Assembly (NCBI GenBank): GCA_021811205.1
Contig: JAJZPK010000108.1
Location: 1-8,300 of the forward strand
From: Pseudomonadota bacterium
GTDB taxonomy: Bacteria; Pseudomonadota; Gammaproteobacteria; Burkholderiales; JABEVD01
Length of the DNA: 8,300 nucleotides
Direction of reading: 5' to 3'
The translations under genes and the position numbers were made by a program. Below the pieces are notes generated by a model. The model was not told where the DNA came from. It made no database searches and was given only the letters and a program-made list of their open reading frames with translations. Each line of letters begins with the position of its first letter. Positions within the stretch are counted from its first letter, which is position 1. Positions 1-6,830 of this stretch are shown in pieces.

Positions 1-321
1 CGCTTTCCGTTCCTCATATTCATCCCGTAGCTTTTTGGCCTGCTTGATATCTGCCGCCTGCCCATTCTTGGTACCACCACCCAGCAACACGATCAATTTA
101 TCCCCGTCCTGGATAAGGTAGATTCGAATCCCGGGTCCCCAGTCAATGCGGTATTCTTTCAGGGTGCCATCTATCGGTTTCACATCTCCCAGATTACCAG
201 CCATCATACGTGCGCGTGCAGCAGCCACCTTGCTGGCATACTCAACAGATAGCCCGTTAAACCACTCTCTATAGTGGTTTTTTTGATCGTCTGTTAGATA
301 CTCTTCAACCCTGATCATCAT
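1..321 (-). CDS. HI_1419/HigB-type (RelE superfamily) toxin, partial at left edge
   Basis: I translated this directly; 107 codons are in the window, opening MMIRVEEYLTDDQ, with no stop before the edge. The segment EYRIDWGPGIRIYLIQDGD (about residues 61-79), then LIVLLGGGTKNGQ and an AADIKQAKKLRDEY-type tail, is the hallmark of the phage Gp49-like/HI_1419 'addiction module killer' family (PF05973 type, RelE fold). Family members are about 95-110 residues long, so nearly the whole protein is present. They are ribosome-dependent mRNA interferases, usually encoded just before an Xre/HigA-type antitoxin gene, which would lie left of the window. Two ATG codons in a row (321-319, 318-316) leave the exact start open. 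The gene lies 37 bp after the integrase stop on the same strand and may stabilise the element. The family call is firm; toxicity is inferred. Confidence 0.88.
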   Translation of the reverse strand, partial: MMIRVEEYLTDDQKNHYREWFNGLSVEYASKVAAARARMMAGNLGDVKPIDGTLKEYRIDWGPGIRIYLIQDGDKLIVLLGGGTKNGQAADIKQAKKLRDEYEERKA

Positions 322-352
322 GACAGATAGTAACCCATACGTTACTTGAAAA
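317..352 (-). promoter_or_regulatory. Possible toxin-gene promoter with inverted repeat
   Basis: Between the integrase stop and the toxin start the plus strand has AGTAAC (329-334), six bases, then GTTACT (341-346): a perfect 6-6-6 inverted repeat. On the minus strand, TTGTTT and TACTAT lie 17 bp apart and straddle this repeat, as a sigma-70 promoter covered by an operator would. Toxin-antitoxin modules of this family usually repress themselves through such a palindrome. The predicted transcription start falls almost at the ATG, which would make the message nearly leaderless. That weakens the promoter call. Confidence 0.35.
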
Positions 353-358
353 CAATGA

Positions 359-1396
359 TCATCCCAGCATCTTCGCCAGATCCTCAACCTTGGGATGGTA
401 GTAGCGCTTCAGCATCTGAAGATCCTTGTGCCCGGTGATTCTTGCGAGCATGATGACGTTTGGAACCTTCATTGCAAGCCTGCTGGTTGCCTCGTGTCTG
501 AGGTCGTGAAAATGCAGATTGTCCAGGAACGCCTTGGCTGGATTATTGCCTGCTGCGACCTGATCTTTCTCATACTGCTTTCTTGCCCGTTTAACCGTGC
601 GCGCCCAGGACTGCTTGACGGCACCAGTCGTCATCGGGAAAACCCTGCCCCCGATTGACCGTGGCATTTCCTTCAGGATCGCGACGGCTCGTGATGAAAG
701 GGGCACTGCCCGGGCGTCACCGTTCTTTGTCTTTGGAAGATGCGCGGACGGCGCTGCAAAGTCAATGCGATCCCATGTCAGTTTACAAAGTTCTTCCTGC
801 CGCATAGCAGTTTCCAGCGCAAACTCGGCCAGGGGACGAAGCCATGGGGTAAGACAACCGTTGGTGGCATTGATAATATATTTTTCCTCATCAGGATCAA
901 GTCGCCTTTCTCTGGCATTATCCAGACGCGGCCTGGATACATTCTTGACCGGGTTATCGTGCAGGTTGATACCCCACTCCCTTTGCGCCTGGTCTATGAC
1001 TTGTTGAAACAGACCAAGCTCACGATGGACGGTTGCCGGCTTGACTTCCTTTAGCCTGGCGTCCCGATATTTGGCGAAGTCGGCGGAAGTAAGGGCAGCA
1101 GCAGTTTTATTGGCGATATCCCGACGGGCCATCGCCTTCAACCTGATCGATTCCGACTCATGGCCACGATGCGTTGGTACTACCTCGACAACATACCTGT
1201 CAATCAACTCCCTGAACGTCGTTTTTTCAGCTGCCGTGCGGGAAACAAATACGCCTCTACCCATTTCCGATTCGACGGTTTTGGCCCAAAGCTCTGCATC
1301 AGCTTTGGATTCAAACGTCCGCGTCTGGTTAGGGAAGCCTTGTCTCCTGATCTGAACATGCCATTGATAGTCACCCCTTTTCCGTATCGTCGCCAT
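359..1396 (-). CDS. int: Tyrosine recombinase (site-specific integrase), complete
   Basis: This 345-residue protein is the normal length for an island or phage integrase. An N-terminal arm-binding region (about 1-55, opening MATIRKRGDYQWHVQIRRQG) is followed by a SAM-like core-binding domain (about 60-150) and a C-terminal catalytic domain (about 165-340). The catalytic set appears complete: Arg199 in ETAMRQEEL, Lys224 in PKTKNGD, His297 and Arg300 in HFHDLRHEAT, His323 in TGHKD, and the nucleophile Tyr332 in LKRYYHP (Tyr333 is the less likely alternative). It would cut and rejoin DNA at the tRNA attachment core to integrate or excise the element. The ATG at 1396 is preceded by AGGG/AAAGG-type purines, and the next 92 bp lead to the tRNA fragment. 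The protein shows no sign of damage, so the element may still be mobile if its other end is intact. Confidence 0.95.
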   Translation of the reverse strand: MATIRKRGDYQWHVQIRRQGFPNQTRTFESKADAELWAKTVESEMGRGVFVSRTAAEKTTFRELIDRYVVEVVPTHRGHESESIRLKAMARRDIANKTAAALTSADFAKYRDARLKEVKPATVHRELGLFQQVIDQAQREWGINLHDNPVKNVSRPRLDNARERRLDPDEEKYIINATNGCLTPWLRPLAEFALETAMRQEELCKLTWDRIDFAAPSAHLPKTKNGDARAVPLSSRAVAILKEMPRSIGGRVFPMTTGAVKQSWARTVKRARKQYEKDQVAAGNNPAKAFLDNLHFHDLRHEATSRLAMKVPNVIMLARITGHKDLQMLKRYYHPKVEDLAKMLG

Positions 1397-1488
1397 CCTT
1401 TTTCCCTGGAAAATTTTGATATACTGTGCCGGAATTGTGCCAATAAATCAAGAATAGCTACGAGAACCGCATAAATACTGGAATATAT
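1397..1488. other. AT-rich attachment-flanking region with ATACTG repeats
   Basis: This gene-free stretch lies between the integrase start and the tRNA fragment. The hexamer ATACTG occurs at 1421-1426, 1475-1480 and 1487-1492; the last two copies are 12 bp apart and the final one runs into the tRNA fragment. Short direct repeats near attachment sites are often arm-type binding sites for the integrase or its excision factor, and the integrase promoter must also lie here. I see no convincing -35/-10 pair. Function is inferred from position only. Confidence 0.3.
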
Positions 1489-1539
<51 letters not shown>

Positions 1540-1601
1540 GCCATCAGACCCCAGGATGAATCCCCATCCACCTGTTCCTGACAAGCTACCCACCCAGACC
1601 A

Positions 1602-1688
1602 TTCACCGGCAATCTCGCGCACTTCATTTTCTACCGAGGAGACGTCGAAAAGCGTGCCGTACACGTCGAATGCAAGAACCGGGCTCAT
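1602..1688 (-). pseudogene. Haloacid dehalogenase type II (HAD superfamily), N-terminal fragment
   Basis: The reading frame opens MSPVLAFDVYGTLFDVSSVE, the start of a type II haloacid dehalogenase. HAD motif I is present, with the expected nucleophile Asp8 in AFDVYGT. Similarity stops at about residue 29. The frame then runs through unrelated sequence and antisense to the tRNA fragment until a stop at 1458. Full-length relatives are about 220-240 residues and need motifs II-IV, so this remnant cannot be active. Its ATG overlaps the TGA of the upstream repressor gene (ATGA, 1685-1688), which suggests the two were once translationally coupled in one leftward transcript. The rest of the gene is not to the left, where the tRNA region begins, so a deletion between HAD and tRNA flank is likely. 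The exact break point is uncertain by some tens of bases. Confidence 0.72.
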
Positions 1689-2266
1689 TTTTCGAGCAAT
1701 GCAGCCAGCTGATTTGTTATTGCATTCACCTTCACCTCCGATGGACATGTCTCGCCCAGCACCCTGAGGCCCCAGATCGTGCAAAGCATGAAAGCCGCCA
1801 GCGCCTCGGGATCCTTGTCGCTTGAAATCTCGCCTGCTTCCCTGGCTTCTCCCAGCCGAACGGCAAGCAATTTCCTGATTTCTTCTAGATGGGCATTCAC
1901 CATTTCCCGTATCTGGGGCGATCTGCCCGACAACTCGATGGCGGTATTGACGAGCAGACAGCCGTGCATCTCCTTGCCCGAGACTTCGGAGGCTATCCTG
2001 CCTATCCATGCGCGTATGCCTTCTACAGGAGAATCGTGACTGTAAAGGATGGATTGCACGCTCTCGACGCTCATTTTTCCGTAGTGGTCGAGTGCTGCAA
2101 GAAACAGCGCCTCCTTGGAGCTGAATGCGCCATACAGACTCCCCGGCTTGAGGCGCGTCGCTTCGATCAGCTGTTGCATGTTCGTTCCGAAGTATCCCGT
2201 TCCCCAGAAGACGTTCATCGCCTCGGAGAGCGCTTTTTCCGGATCATATTCTTTCGGTCTCGCCAT
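1685..2266 (-). CDS. TetR/AcrR-family repressor, NemR-like
   Basis: This 193-residue protein has the TetR layout. An N-terminal helix-turn-helix (about residues 10-55) includes GYFGTNMQQLIEAT and KPGSLYGAFSSKEALF. A ligand-binding C-terminal domain follows with the motif MHGCLLVNTAIELSG. Cys103 in that motif falls where E. coli NemR has its redox-sensing cysteine (GCLTVKLS), and further cysteines are at 162 and 174. The neighbouring operon contains a NemA-type Old Yellow Enzyme, the enzyme NemR controls in E. coli. A repressor released by electrophiles or oxidants is therefore the natural reading. The ATG has a GGGAT element upstream. The gene faces the redox operon across about 97 bp containing two palindromes, and probably represses both directions. 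The TetR family call is firm; the inducer type is inferred. Confidence 0.9.
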   Translation of the reverse strand: MARPKEYDPEKALSEAMNVFWGTGYFGTNMQQLIEATRLKPGSLYGAFSSKEALFLAALDHYGKMSVESVQSILYSHDSPVEGIRAWIGRIASEVSGKEMHGCLLVNTAIELSGRSPQIREMVNAHLEEIRKLLAVRLGEAREAGEISSDKDPEALAAFMLCTIWGLRVLGETCPSEVKVNAITNQLAALLEK

Positions 2267-2296
2267 TCATCAATCCCGTTTTTCTTTCGCAAAATA

Positions 2297-2335
2297 ATTA
2301 TTGACCAGGCGGTCAAGAATGTCTACCATTCTTGA
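2297..2335. promoter_or_regulatory. Divergent promoters overlapped by two palindromic operators
   Basis: Two perfect inverted repeats overlap. TTGACC-AGGC-GGTCAA is at 2301-2316, and TCAAGAATG-N5-CATTCTTGA is at 2313-2335 (nine-base arms). The first resembles TetR/NemR-type operators. Rightward, TTGACC (2301-2306) and TACCAT (2324-2329) are 17 bp apart, a good sigma-70 pair whose -35 is the left arm of the first palindrome. Leftward, TAGACA (2325-2320) and AATAAT (2302-2297) are also 17 bp apart. Repressor bound here would block both promoters, giving autoregulation of the TetR gene and control of the operon. The sequence is plain; assigning the repressor to one or both palindromes is inference. 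Confidence 0.7.
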
Positions 2336-2363
2336 ACGTTTATTCAATAGCAGAGAGGCATCC

Positions 2364-2801
2364 ATGGATTCGCTCAAGAAGTCCATCGACAATTTCAAAT
2401 CCGAAGTCGTCTCGAAAGCGCCTGCCGAAATCCGGGAAGTCATGCTGCGCTGCACGCAAGACATCAGGGCGAAAGGGGCGCAACTCGTCGGCATGTCGCC
2501 CGAACTGCCCACAAAAGCAGAATTGACGACCAAAAACAACGGAATCGATATCGACATCCTCTACGATGCGGGCAATGCCGTGTCCGAGCGGTTCGGCCTC
2601 GTCTTCGAACTTCCGGAAGCGCTTCGTCCGATCTACGAACAATTCGGCATCGACATTCCCGCCTACAATGGGGACAATAGCTTCAGGCTGCCTGTACCTG
2701 CGAACTATATCGTCGAGCAGGACGGTGTGATCCGCTACGCCTACGTCAACGCGGATTACACCGAGAGGATGGAACCCTCGGATATCCTGGCAAGACTTTG
2801 A
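2364..2801 (+). CDS. Peroxiredoxin-like protein with the catalytic segment deleted
   Basis: From the ATG at 2364, with GAGAGG six bases upstream, the product is 145 residues. The first 30 or so (MDSLKKSIDNFKSEVVSKAP) match the N-terminal helix of AhpC/TSA-type peroxiredoxin-like proteins. From about residue 33 the rest (GAQLVGMSPELP, FGLVFELPEALRPIYEQFGI, YIVEQDGVIRYAYVN) matches their C-terminal half. Such proteins are usually about 210 residues. The missing 60 or so contain the strand and helix carrying the active-site WCPYC motif. The only cysteine left is Cys30, in the N-terminal helix. The protein cannot work as a normal peroxidase, although the deletion is in frame and the gene is otherwise clean. 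It may be a pseudogene, a non-catalytic remnant, or a misassembly. An upstream ATG at 2319 is less likely because it overlaps the promoter. It is first in the operon, 40 bp before the dehydrogenase gene. Confidence 0.78.
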   Translation: MDSLKKSIDNFKSEVVSKAPAEIREVMLRCTQDIRAKGAQLVGMSPELPTKAELTTKNNGIDIDILYDAGNAVSERFGLVFELPEALRPIYEQFGIDIPAYNGDNSFRLPVPANYIVEQDGVIRYAYVNADYTERMEPSDILARL

Positions 2802-2841
2802 CTTCGTTCAGACCCCAACCCAACTGCAAGCGAGGAAAACC

Positions 2842-3882
2842 ATGATCAAAGCCTATGCAGCGCAAAGCCCGACGAGCCCCCTTTCGCCATTCGAGATCGA
2901 AAGACGAGCCGTCGGCCCGGAAGACGTCAGCATCGAAATCCTGTATTGCGGCGTCTGCCATTCCGATCTCCACACGGCCAGAAACGAATGGAAGAACACG
3001 GTCTATCCTTCCGTTCCCGGACACGAGATCGTCGGCAGAGTGATAGCCGTGGGAGAGAAGGTCGCCCATTTCAGGCTGGGCGATCTCGCAGGCGTCGGCT
3101 GCATGGTCGACAGCTGCGGCCACTGCCATCCCTGCAGCGAAGGGGAAGAGCAATATTGCGAGAACGGCTTCACCGGAACCTACAATGGCCCGCTTTTCGG
3201 CGGGGAAAACACCCATGGCGGGTATTCGCAATCCATCGTGGTCAAGGAGCATTTCGTTCTGAAGATCAGCCATGATGAAAAAGCGCTCGCATCAGTCGCA
3301 CCGCTTCTTTGCGCAGGCATCACCACCTATTCTCCCCTGCGTCACTGGCAGGCAGGGCCCGGCAAGAAGGTAGGCATCGTCGGCCTCGGCGGGCTCGGGC
3401 ACATGGGGGTCAAGATCGCGCATGCGATGGGCGCTCATGTCACATTGTTCACCACATCCCCTGCCAAAGTCGCAGACGGGAAAAGGCTGGGAGCGGACGA
3501 GGTATGCGTCTCGACCGATCCAGAGCAGATGGCTTCACGAGTCAACCAGCTCGACTTCATCCTCAACACGGTTGCCGCCCCGCACGACCTGGATGCCTAT
3601 CTTCAGCTCCTGAAGCACGACGGCACCATGACCCTGGTCGGCGCCCCGGCCGAACCCCACCCTTCCCCCGGGGTATTCAACCTGATTCTGAAGCGCAGGC
3701 AGATCGCAGGCTCACTGATCGGCGGCATCCGGGAGACTCAGGACATGCTCGATTTCTGCGCCAGGCACGGCATAGTTTCGGACATCGAGTTGATACCCAT
3801 GTCCTACATCAACGCAGCCTACGAGCGCATGCTGAAGAGCGACGTCAAGTACCGTTTCGTCATCGACATGGCGAGCATTTGA
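2842..3882 (+). CDS. Zinc-dependent NAD(P)H alcohol/aldehyde dehydrogenase (YahK/CAD type)
   Basis: This 346-residue medium-chain dehydrogenase is full length. Catalytic zinc ligands are Cys39 in CGVCHSDLH, His61 with Glu62 in PGHEIVG, and Cys157 in PLLCAGIT. The structural zinc site is Cys92, 95, 98 and 106 (SCGHCHPCSEGEEQYC). The nucleotide-binding Rossmann fold starts at GIVGLGGLGHMG (178-189). The run GVGCMVDSCGHC and the HGGYSQ segment place it with the cinnamyl-alcohol dehydrogenase/YahK group, which mostly reduces aldehydes to alcohols with NADPH. In this operon it probably clears reactive aldehydes. The start is supported by CGAGGAAAAC just before ATG. The next gene begins within 12 bases of its stop, so they share a transcript. 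Substrate is not determinable from sequence. Confidence 0.93.
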   Translation: MIKAYAAQSPTSPLSPFEIERRAVGPEDVSIEILYCGVCHSDLHTARNEWKNTVYPSVPGHEIVGRVIAVGEKVAHFRLGDLAGVGCMVDSCGHCHPCSEGEEQYCENGFTGTYNGPLFGGENTHGGYSQSIVVKEHFVLKISHDEKALASVAPLLCAGITTYSPLRHWQAGPGKKVGIVGLGGLGHMGVKIAHAMGAHVTLFTTSPAKVADGKRLGADEVCVSTDPEQMASRVNQLDFILNTVAAPHDLDAYLQLLKHDGTMTLVGAPAEPHPSPGVFNLILKRRQIAGSLIGGIRETQDMLDFCARHGIVSDIELIPMSYINAAYERMLKSDVKYRFVIDMASI

Positions 3883-3893
3883 GTCTGCCTGAC

Positions 3894-4544
3894 ATGGAAC
3901 TTGATCATCGCACGCATCTGGTCTATTTTGCCGACCCCATGTGCTCCTGGTGCTGGGGGTTTAGTCCAGTTCTTGCCAATATCGAGAAACATTTCAGACT
4001 GCCCATCCAGCTCGTGATGGGAGGCTTGCGGCCCGGAACGACAATGCCGATGAACGATGCGGACAAGGAATCGATACGGGAGCACTGGCAGCATGTGCAC
4101 GCCATGACGGGACAGCCCTTCGACTGGAATTTCTTCGAACGAAGCGATTTCGTTTACGACACCGAGCCGGCCTGCCGCGCAGTCGTCGTCATGCGACGAG
4201 AGGGAAAGGGACTCGCTGCGCTGCGCAAAATCCATCAGGCATTCTATGGCGAAAACCAAGACGTTACTTCTGAAGAGACGCTCTCACGGATCGCAGACGA
4301 ACTCGGAATGGAGCCGGAACGCTTCCTTGAATCCTGGCATTCGGAAGACGCCATGGAGGAAACGAGGCGCGACTTTTCTCTGGCGCATGAAAGCGGCGTG
4401 ACGGGTTTCCCGACATTGGTCGCGGGAAACCGCAGGGAACATTCCTATGGCCTCGTCACCCGAGGGTACCAGCCGCGCGACGCCGTTTTCCCGATTCTGG
4501 AGAAATGGCTCTCGGGACTTGAGACTGACAAGGAGAATGAATGA
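3894..4544 (+). CDS. DsbA-family (FrnE-like) thioredoxin-fold oxidoreductase
   Basis: This 216-residue protein has the DsbA/FrnE layout. A first beta strand runs into the active site DPMCSWCWGF (Cys17 and Cys20), then come a helical insertion domain and the cis-proline strand GVTGFPTLV (Pro173). There is no signal peptide, so it should act in the cytoplasm, reducing or isomerising disulfides or forming thiol adducts. I chose the ATG at 3894. A TTG at 3879, overlapping the dehydrogenase stop, would add five residues, and neither start has a strong ribosome-binding site. Translation may therefore be coupled to the gene before. Its end overlaps the next start as ATGA (4541-4544). The fold is clear; the partner is unknown. 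Confidence 0.9.
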   Translation: MELDHRTHLVYFADPMCSWCWGFSPVLANIEKHFRLPIQLVMGGLRPGTTMPMNDADKESIREHWQHVHAMTGQPFDWNFFERSDFVYDTEPACRAVVVMRREGKGLAALRKIHQAFYGENQDVTSEETLSRIADELGMEPERFLESWHSEDAMEETRRDFSLAHESGVTGFPTLVAGNRREHSYGLVTRGYQPRDAVFPILEKWLSGLETDKENE

Positions 4545-5383
4545 AGGACGACGAAAGCTATATCCCGCCGAAAATATGGACGTGGAAACCCGGAAACGGC
4601 GGGCGCTTTGCATCCATCAACCGGCCCACAGCCGGAGCGACGCACGACAAGGCGCTTCCCGTCGGTTCCAACCCGCTTCAGCTCTATTCGCTCGCCACGC
4701 CCAATGGGGTGAAGGTGACGGTGATGCTCGAAGAACTGCTTGAACTCGGGCATCAGGGCGCGGAGTACGATGCATGGCCCATCCGCATCGACGAAGGGGA
4801 CCAGTTCGGAAGCGGTTTCGTCGAGATCAACCCCAATTCCAAGATACCCGCCCTGCTGGACCGAAGCGGTCCAAAGCCGATTCGCGTGTTCGAGTCCGGC
4901 GCGATCCTGCTCCATCTCGCCGAAAAATTCGGCGCCTTGATTCCCGCAGAACCTTCCGCCCGGGCAGAATGCCTTTCATGGCTATTCTGGCAGATGGGAA
5001 GCGCGCCTTTTCTGGGGGGCGGATTCGGGCATTTCTATGCCTATGCGCCGTTCAAGATCGAATATGCAATCGACCGCTATGCGATGGAATCGAAACGCCA
5101 ACTGGATGTCCTGGACAGGCATCTGGCGGAGAGCCGCCATGTTTGCGGCGACGACTACACGATTGCCGACATCGCGATCTGGCCCTGGTATGGGCAGCTC
5201 GTGCTCGGGGAGCTTTACGGCGCTGCGGAATTCCTCCAGGTCCATGAATACCGGAACGTGACCCGATGGGCTAGAGACATTGCAGAACGGCCTGCGGTAA
5301 AGCGAGGCCGTCTCGTCAACCGGACCTGGGGACCTGAACAGCTTCCCGAGCGTCATTCTTCTTCGGATTTCATTCGATCCTGA
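4541..5383 (+). CDS. yghU: YghU-type glutathione S-transferase / disulfide-bond oxidoreductase
   Basis: The 280-residue protein is close to E. coli YghU along its whole length: the N-terminal extension (YIPPKIWTWKPGNGG, SINRPTAG), the thioredoxin-like domain (about 46-132) and the all-helical C-terminal domain. Glutathione-site residues are visible: Thr53-Pro54-Asn55 in LATPNGVKV, NPNSKIPAL (97-105), and Glu118-Ser119 in VFESGAILL. Other YghU signatures are FLGGGFGHFY and ERPAVKRGR. The E. coli protein binds two glutathiones and reduces disulfides and organic hydroperoxides, with little classical transferase activity. The start overlaps the DsbA-like gene by 4 bp, with AAGGAG just upstream. 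Together the two suggest linked cytosolic thiol repair. Nothing is missing. Confidence 0.95.
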   Translation: MKDDESYIPPKIWTWKPGNGGRFASINRPTAGATHDKALPVGSNPLQLYSLATPNGVKVTVMLEELLELGHQGAEYDAWPIRIDEGDQFGSGFVEINPNSKIPALLDRSGPKPIRVFESGAILLHLAEKFGALIPAEPSARAECLSWLFWQMGSAPFLGGGFGHFYAYAPFKIEYAIDRYAMESKRQLDVLDRHLAESRHVCGDDYTIADIAIWPWYGQLVLGELYGAAEFLQVHEYRNVTRWARDIAERPAVKRGRLVNRTWGPEQLPERHSSSDFIRS

Positions 5384-5423
5384 TTATCATTGCAATTTTC
5401 CACAAGCCAGAAAGGAGATTCAG

Positions 5424-5666
5424 ATGAACCCGACCCCTCGCATTGCCCAGAAAGCGCCTTATGCAGTTGAAGTCGAAGCAGGCAAGAGCTACTGGTATTG
5501 CACCTGTGGCAAGAGTGCCGCGCAGCCATTTTGCGACGGCAGCCACAAGGACGGTCCATTTTCCCCAAAGGAATTCAAGGCCGAGCAAACCGGAACCGTT
5601 TATTTCTGCGGGTGCAAGCACAGCGGCAATGGCATCACCTGCGATGGAACGCACCAGAAGTTCTGA
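5424..5666 (+). CDS. Small tandem CDGSH iron-sulfur protein
   Basis: The 80-residue protein has two CDGSH motifs. The first is CTCGKSAAQPFCDGSH (Cys26, Cys28, Cys37, His41). The second is CGCKHSGNGITCDGTH (Cys62, Cys64, Cys73, His77). Each would hold a [2Fe-2S] cluster through three cysteines and one histidine, as in mitoNEET-family proteins, including the double-motif type (MiNT/CISD3-like). The protein is soluble, with no membrane anchor. Such clusters transfer electrons or sense redox state, so it may serve or protect the flanking reductases. AAGGAG is well placed before the ATG, and it lies 40 bp after yghU and 54 bp before the Old Yellow Enzyme gene. Function in this operon is inferred. 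Confidence 0.95.
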   Translation: MNPTPRIAQKAPYAVEVEAGKSYWYCTCGKSAAQPFCDGSHKDGPFSPKEFKAEQTGTVYFCGCKHSGNGITCDGTHQKF

Positions 5667-5720
5667 GCCTGTCCATCGTGAATTGCACAATTTCGATCTG
5701 ATACAACCAAGGAGTTTCAA

Positions 5721-6797
5721 TTGAGCAGCTTGTTCGACTCGCTACAACTGGGCGACATCACGCTTCCCAACCGCATTGTCATGGCTCCCCTGACCCGCTG
5801 CCGAGCGAGTGCAGGCCGCGTGCCCAACGCACTGATGGCCGAATATTACGCGCAGCGGGCATCGGCAGGCCTCATTCTGAGCGAAGCCACTGCAGTGACG
5901 CCCATGGGGGTCGGCTACCCCGATACACCTGGCATCTGGTCGGATGCTCAGGTGGCGGGCTGGAAACTGGTCACCAAGGCAGTGCATGAAAAGGGCGGGC
6001 GCATTTTCATGCAGCTTTGGCATGTGGGCAGGATTTCCCATCCTTCCTATCTCGATGGAGCGCTTCCCGTGGCACCCAGCTCCATCGCACCTGAAGGGCA
6101 TGTCAGCCTGCTGCGCCCCCAGGTGCCTTTCGTGACCCCGAGGGCGCTCGATATTTCTGAAATCCCGGGAATAGTCGAGGCATACCGCAAGGGGGCGGAA
6201 AACGCGAAGCGTGCGGGATTCGATGGCGTGGAAGTGCATGGCGCGAACGGCTACCTGCTCGACCAATTCCTTCAGGACAGCACCAACAAGCGAACCGATG
6301 CCTATGGCGGACCCATCGAAAATCGCGCCAGGCTGATGCTTGAAGTGACCGACGCAGTCGTCTCGGTATGGGGCGCAGGCCGGGTCGGGGTCCATCTTGC
6401 CCCGCGCGGCGATGCGCAGTCCATGGGAGACTCGAACCCGCTCGCAACATTCGGCCATGTTGCCGAAGAACTAGGCAGGCGAAAGATCGCCTTCATTTTC
6501 ACGCGCGAGAGGCTCGGGGACGACCGCATCAGTCCGCAGCTGAAAAAGCGCTTCGGCGGCGCGCTGATTGCCAACGAGGGATTCACGCTTGAAACGGGAA
6601 CCCGGGAGCTCGAACTCGGACAGGCTGATGCGATTTCCTTCGGCAAGGATTATATCGCCAACCCCGATTTGCCGGAACGCATGCGGAACGGTTCCCCGCT
6701 CAATGCCTGGCACGCGGAAACCTTCTACGGTTACGGCATGGCGGATCACAAGGCGGGGTATATCGATTACCCCAGCCTTGCTGCGGTGATGGCCTGA
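5721..6797 (+). CDS. nemA: Old Yellow Enzyme-family ene-reductase (NemA-like), TTG start
   Basis: The 358-residue FMN flavoprotein has a complete TIM barrel. The opening strand ends in MAPLTRCRA with Thr25 beside the flavin. MQLWHVGRISH and VEVHGANGYLLDQF follow, with substrate-anchoring His173 and Asn176 and proton donor Tyr178, then TNKRTDAYGG and the late phosphate-binding strands (ALIANEGF, AISFGKDYIANPDL). It should reduce activated C=C bonds in enones, maleimides and quinones, and some nitro compounds, with NADPH. The start codon is TTG at 5721, fixed by AAGGAG six bases upstream (5709-5714) and by homology beginning at once; no ATG fits. It is the last intact gene of the operon. E. coli nemA is controlled by NemR, matching the TetR gene here. 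The symbol is given by family resemblance. Confidence 0.93.
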   Translation: MSSLFDSLQLGDITLPNRIVMAPLTRCRASAGRVPNALMAEYYAQRASAGLILSEATAVTPMGVGYPDTPGIWSDAQVAGWKLVTKAVHEKGGRIFMQLWHVGRISHPSYLDGALPVAPSSIAPEGHVSLLRPQVPFVTPRALDISEIPGIVEAYRKGAENAKRAGFDGVEVHGANGYLLDQFLQDSTNKRTDAYGGPIENRARLMLEVTDAVVSVWGAGRVGVHLAPRGDAQSMGDSNPLATFGHVAEELGRRKIAFIFTRERLGDDRISPQLKKRFGGALIANEGFTLETGTRELELGQADAISFGKDYIANPDLPERMRNGSPLNAWHAETFYGYGMADHKAGYIDYPSLAAVMA

Positions 6798-6830
6798 TCT
6801 TTTTCGAATTTCCATATTGAGGAGTTTCAA

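Noticed and set aside
1426..1446. Sigma-54-like site on the minus strand before the integrase (GG and GC ten bases apart, TGGCACA...GGCA)
   Set aside because: The -12 element reads CGGCA, not TTGCA, and integrase genes are rarely sigma-54 dependent; a chance match is likely.
3309..3893. Long upstream extension of the DsbA-like frame
   Set aside because: This part is an arginine- and histidine-rich out-of-frame reading of the dehydrogenase gene. The real protein starts near 3894.
4774..5247. 157-codon rightward frame inside yghU
   Set aside because: Arginine-rich shadow frame fully within a clear YghU gene.
5681..5692. Palindrome AATTGCACAATT before the ene-reductase gene
   Set aside because: Five-base arms in an AT-rich spacer are expected by chance, and no promoter pair is placed around it.
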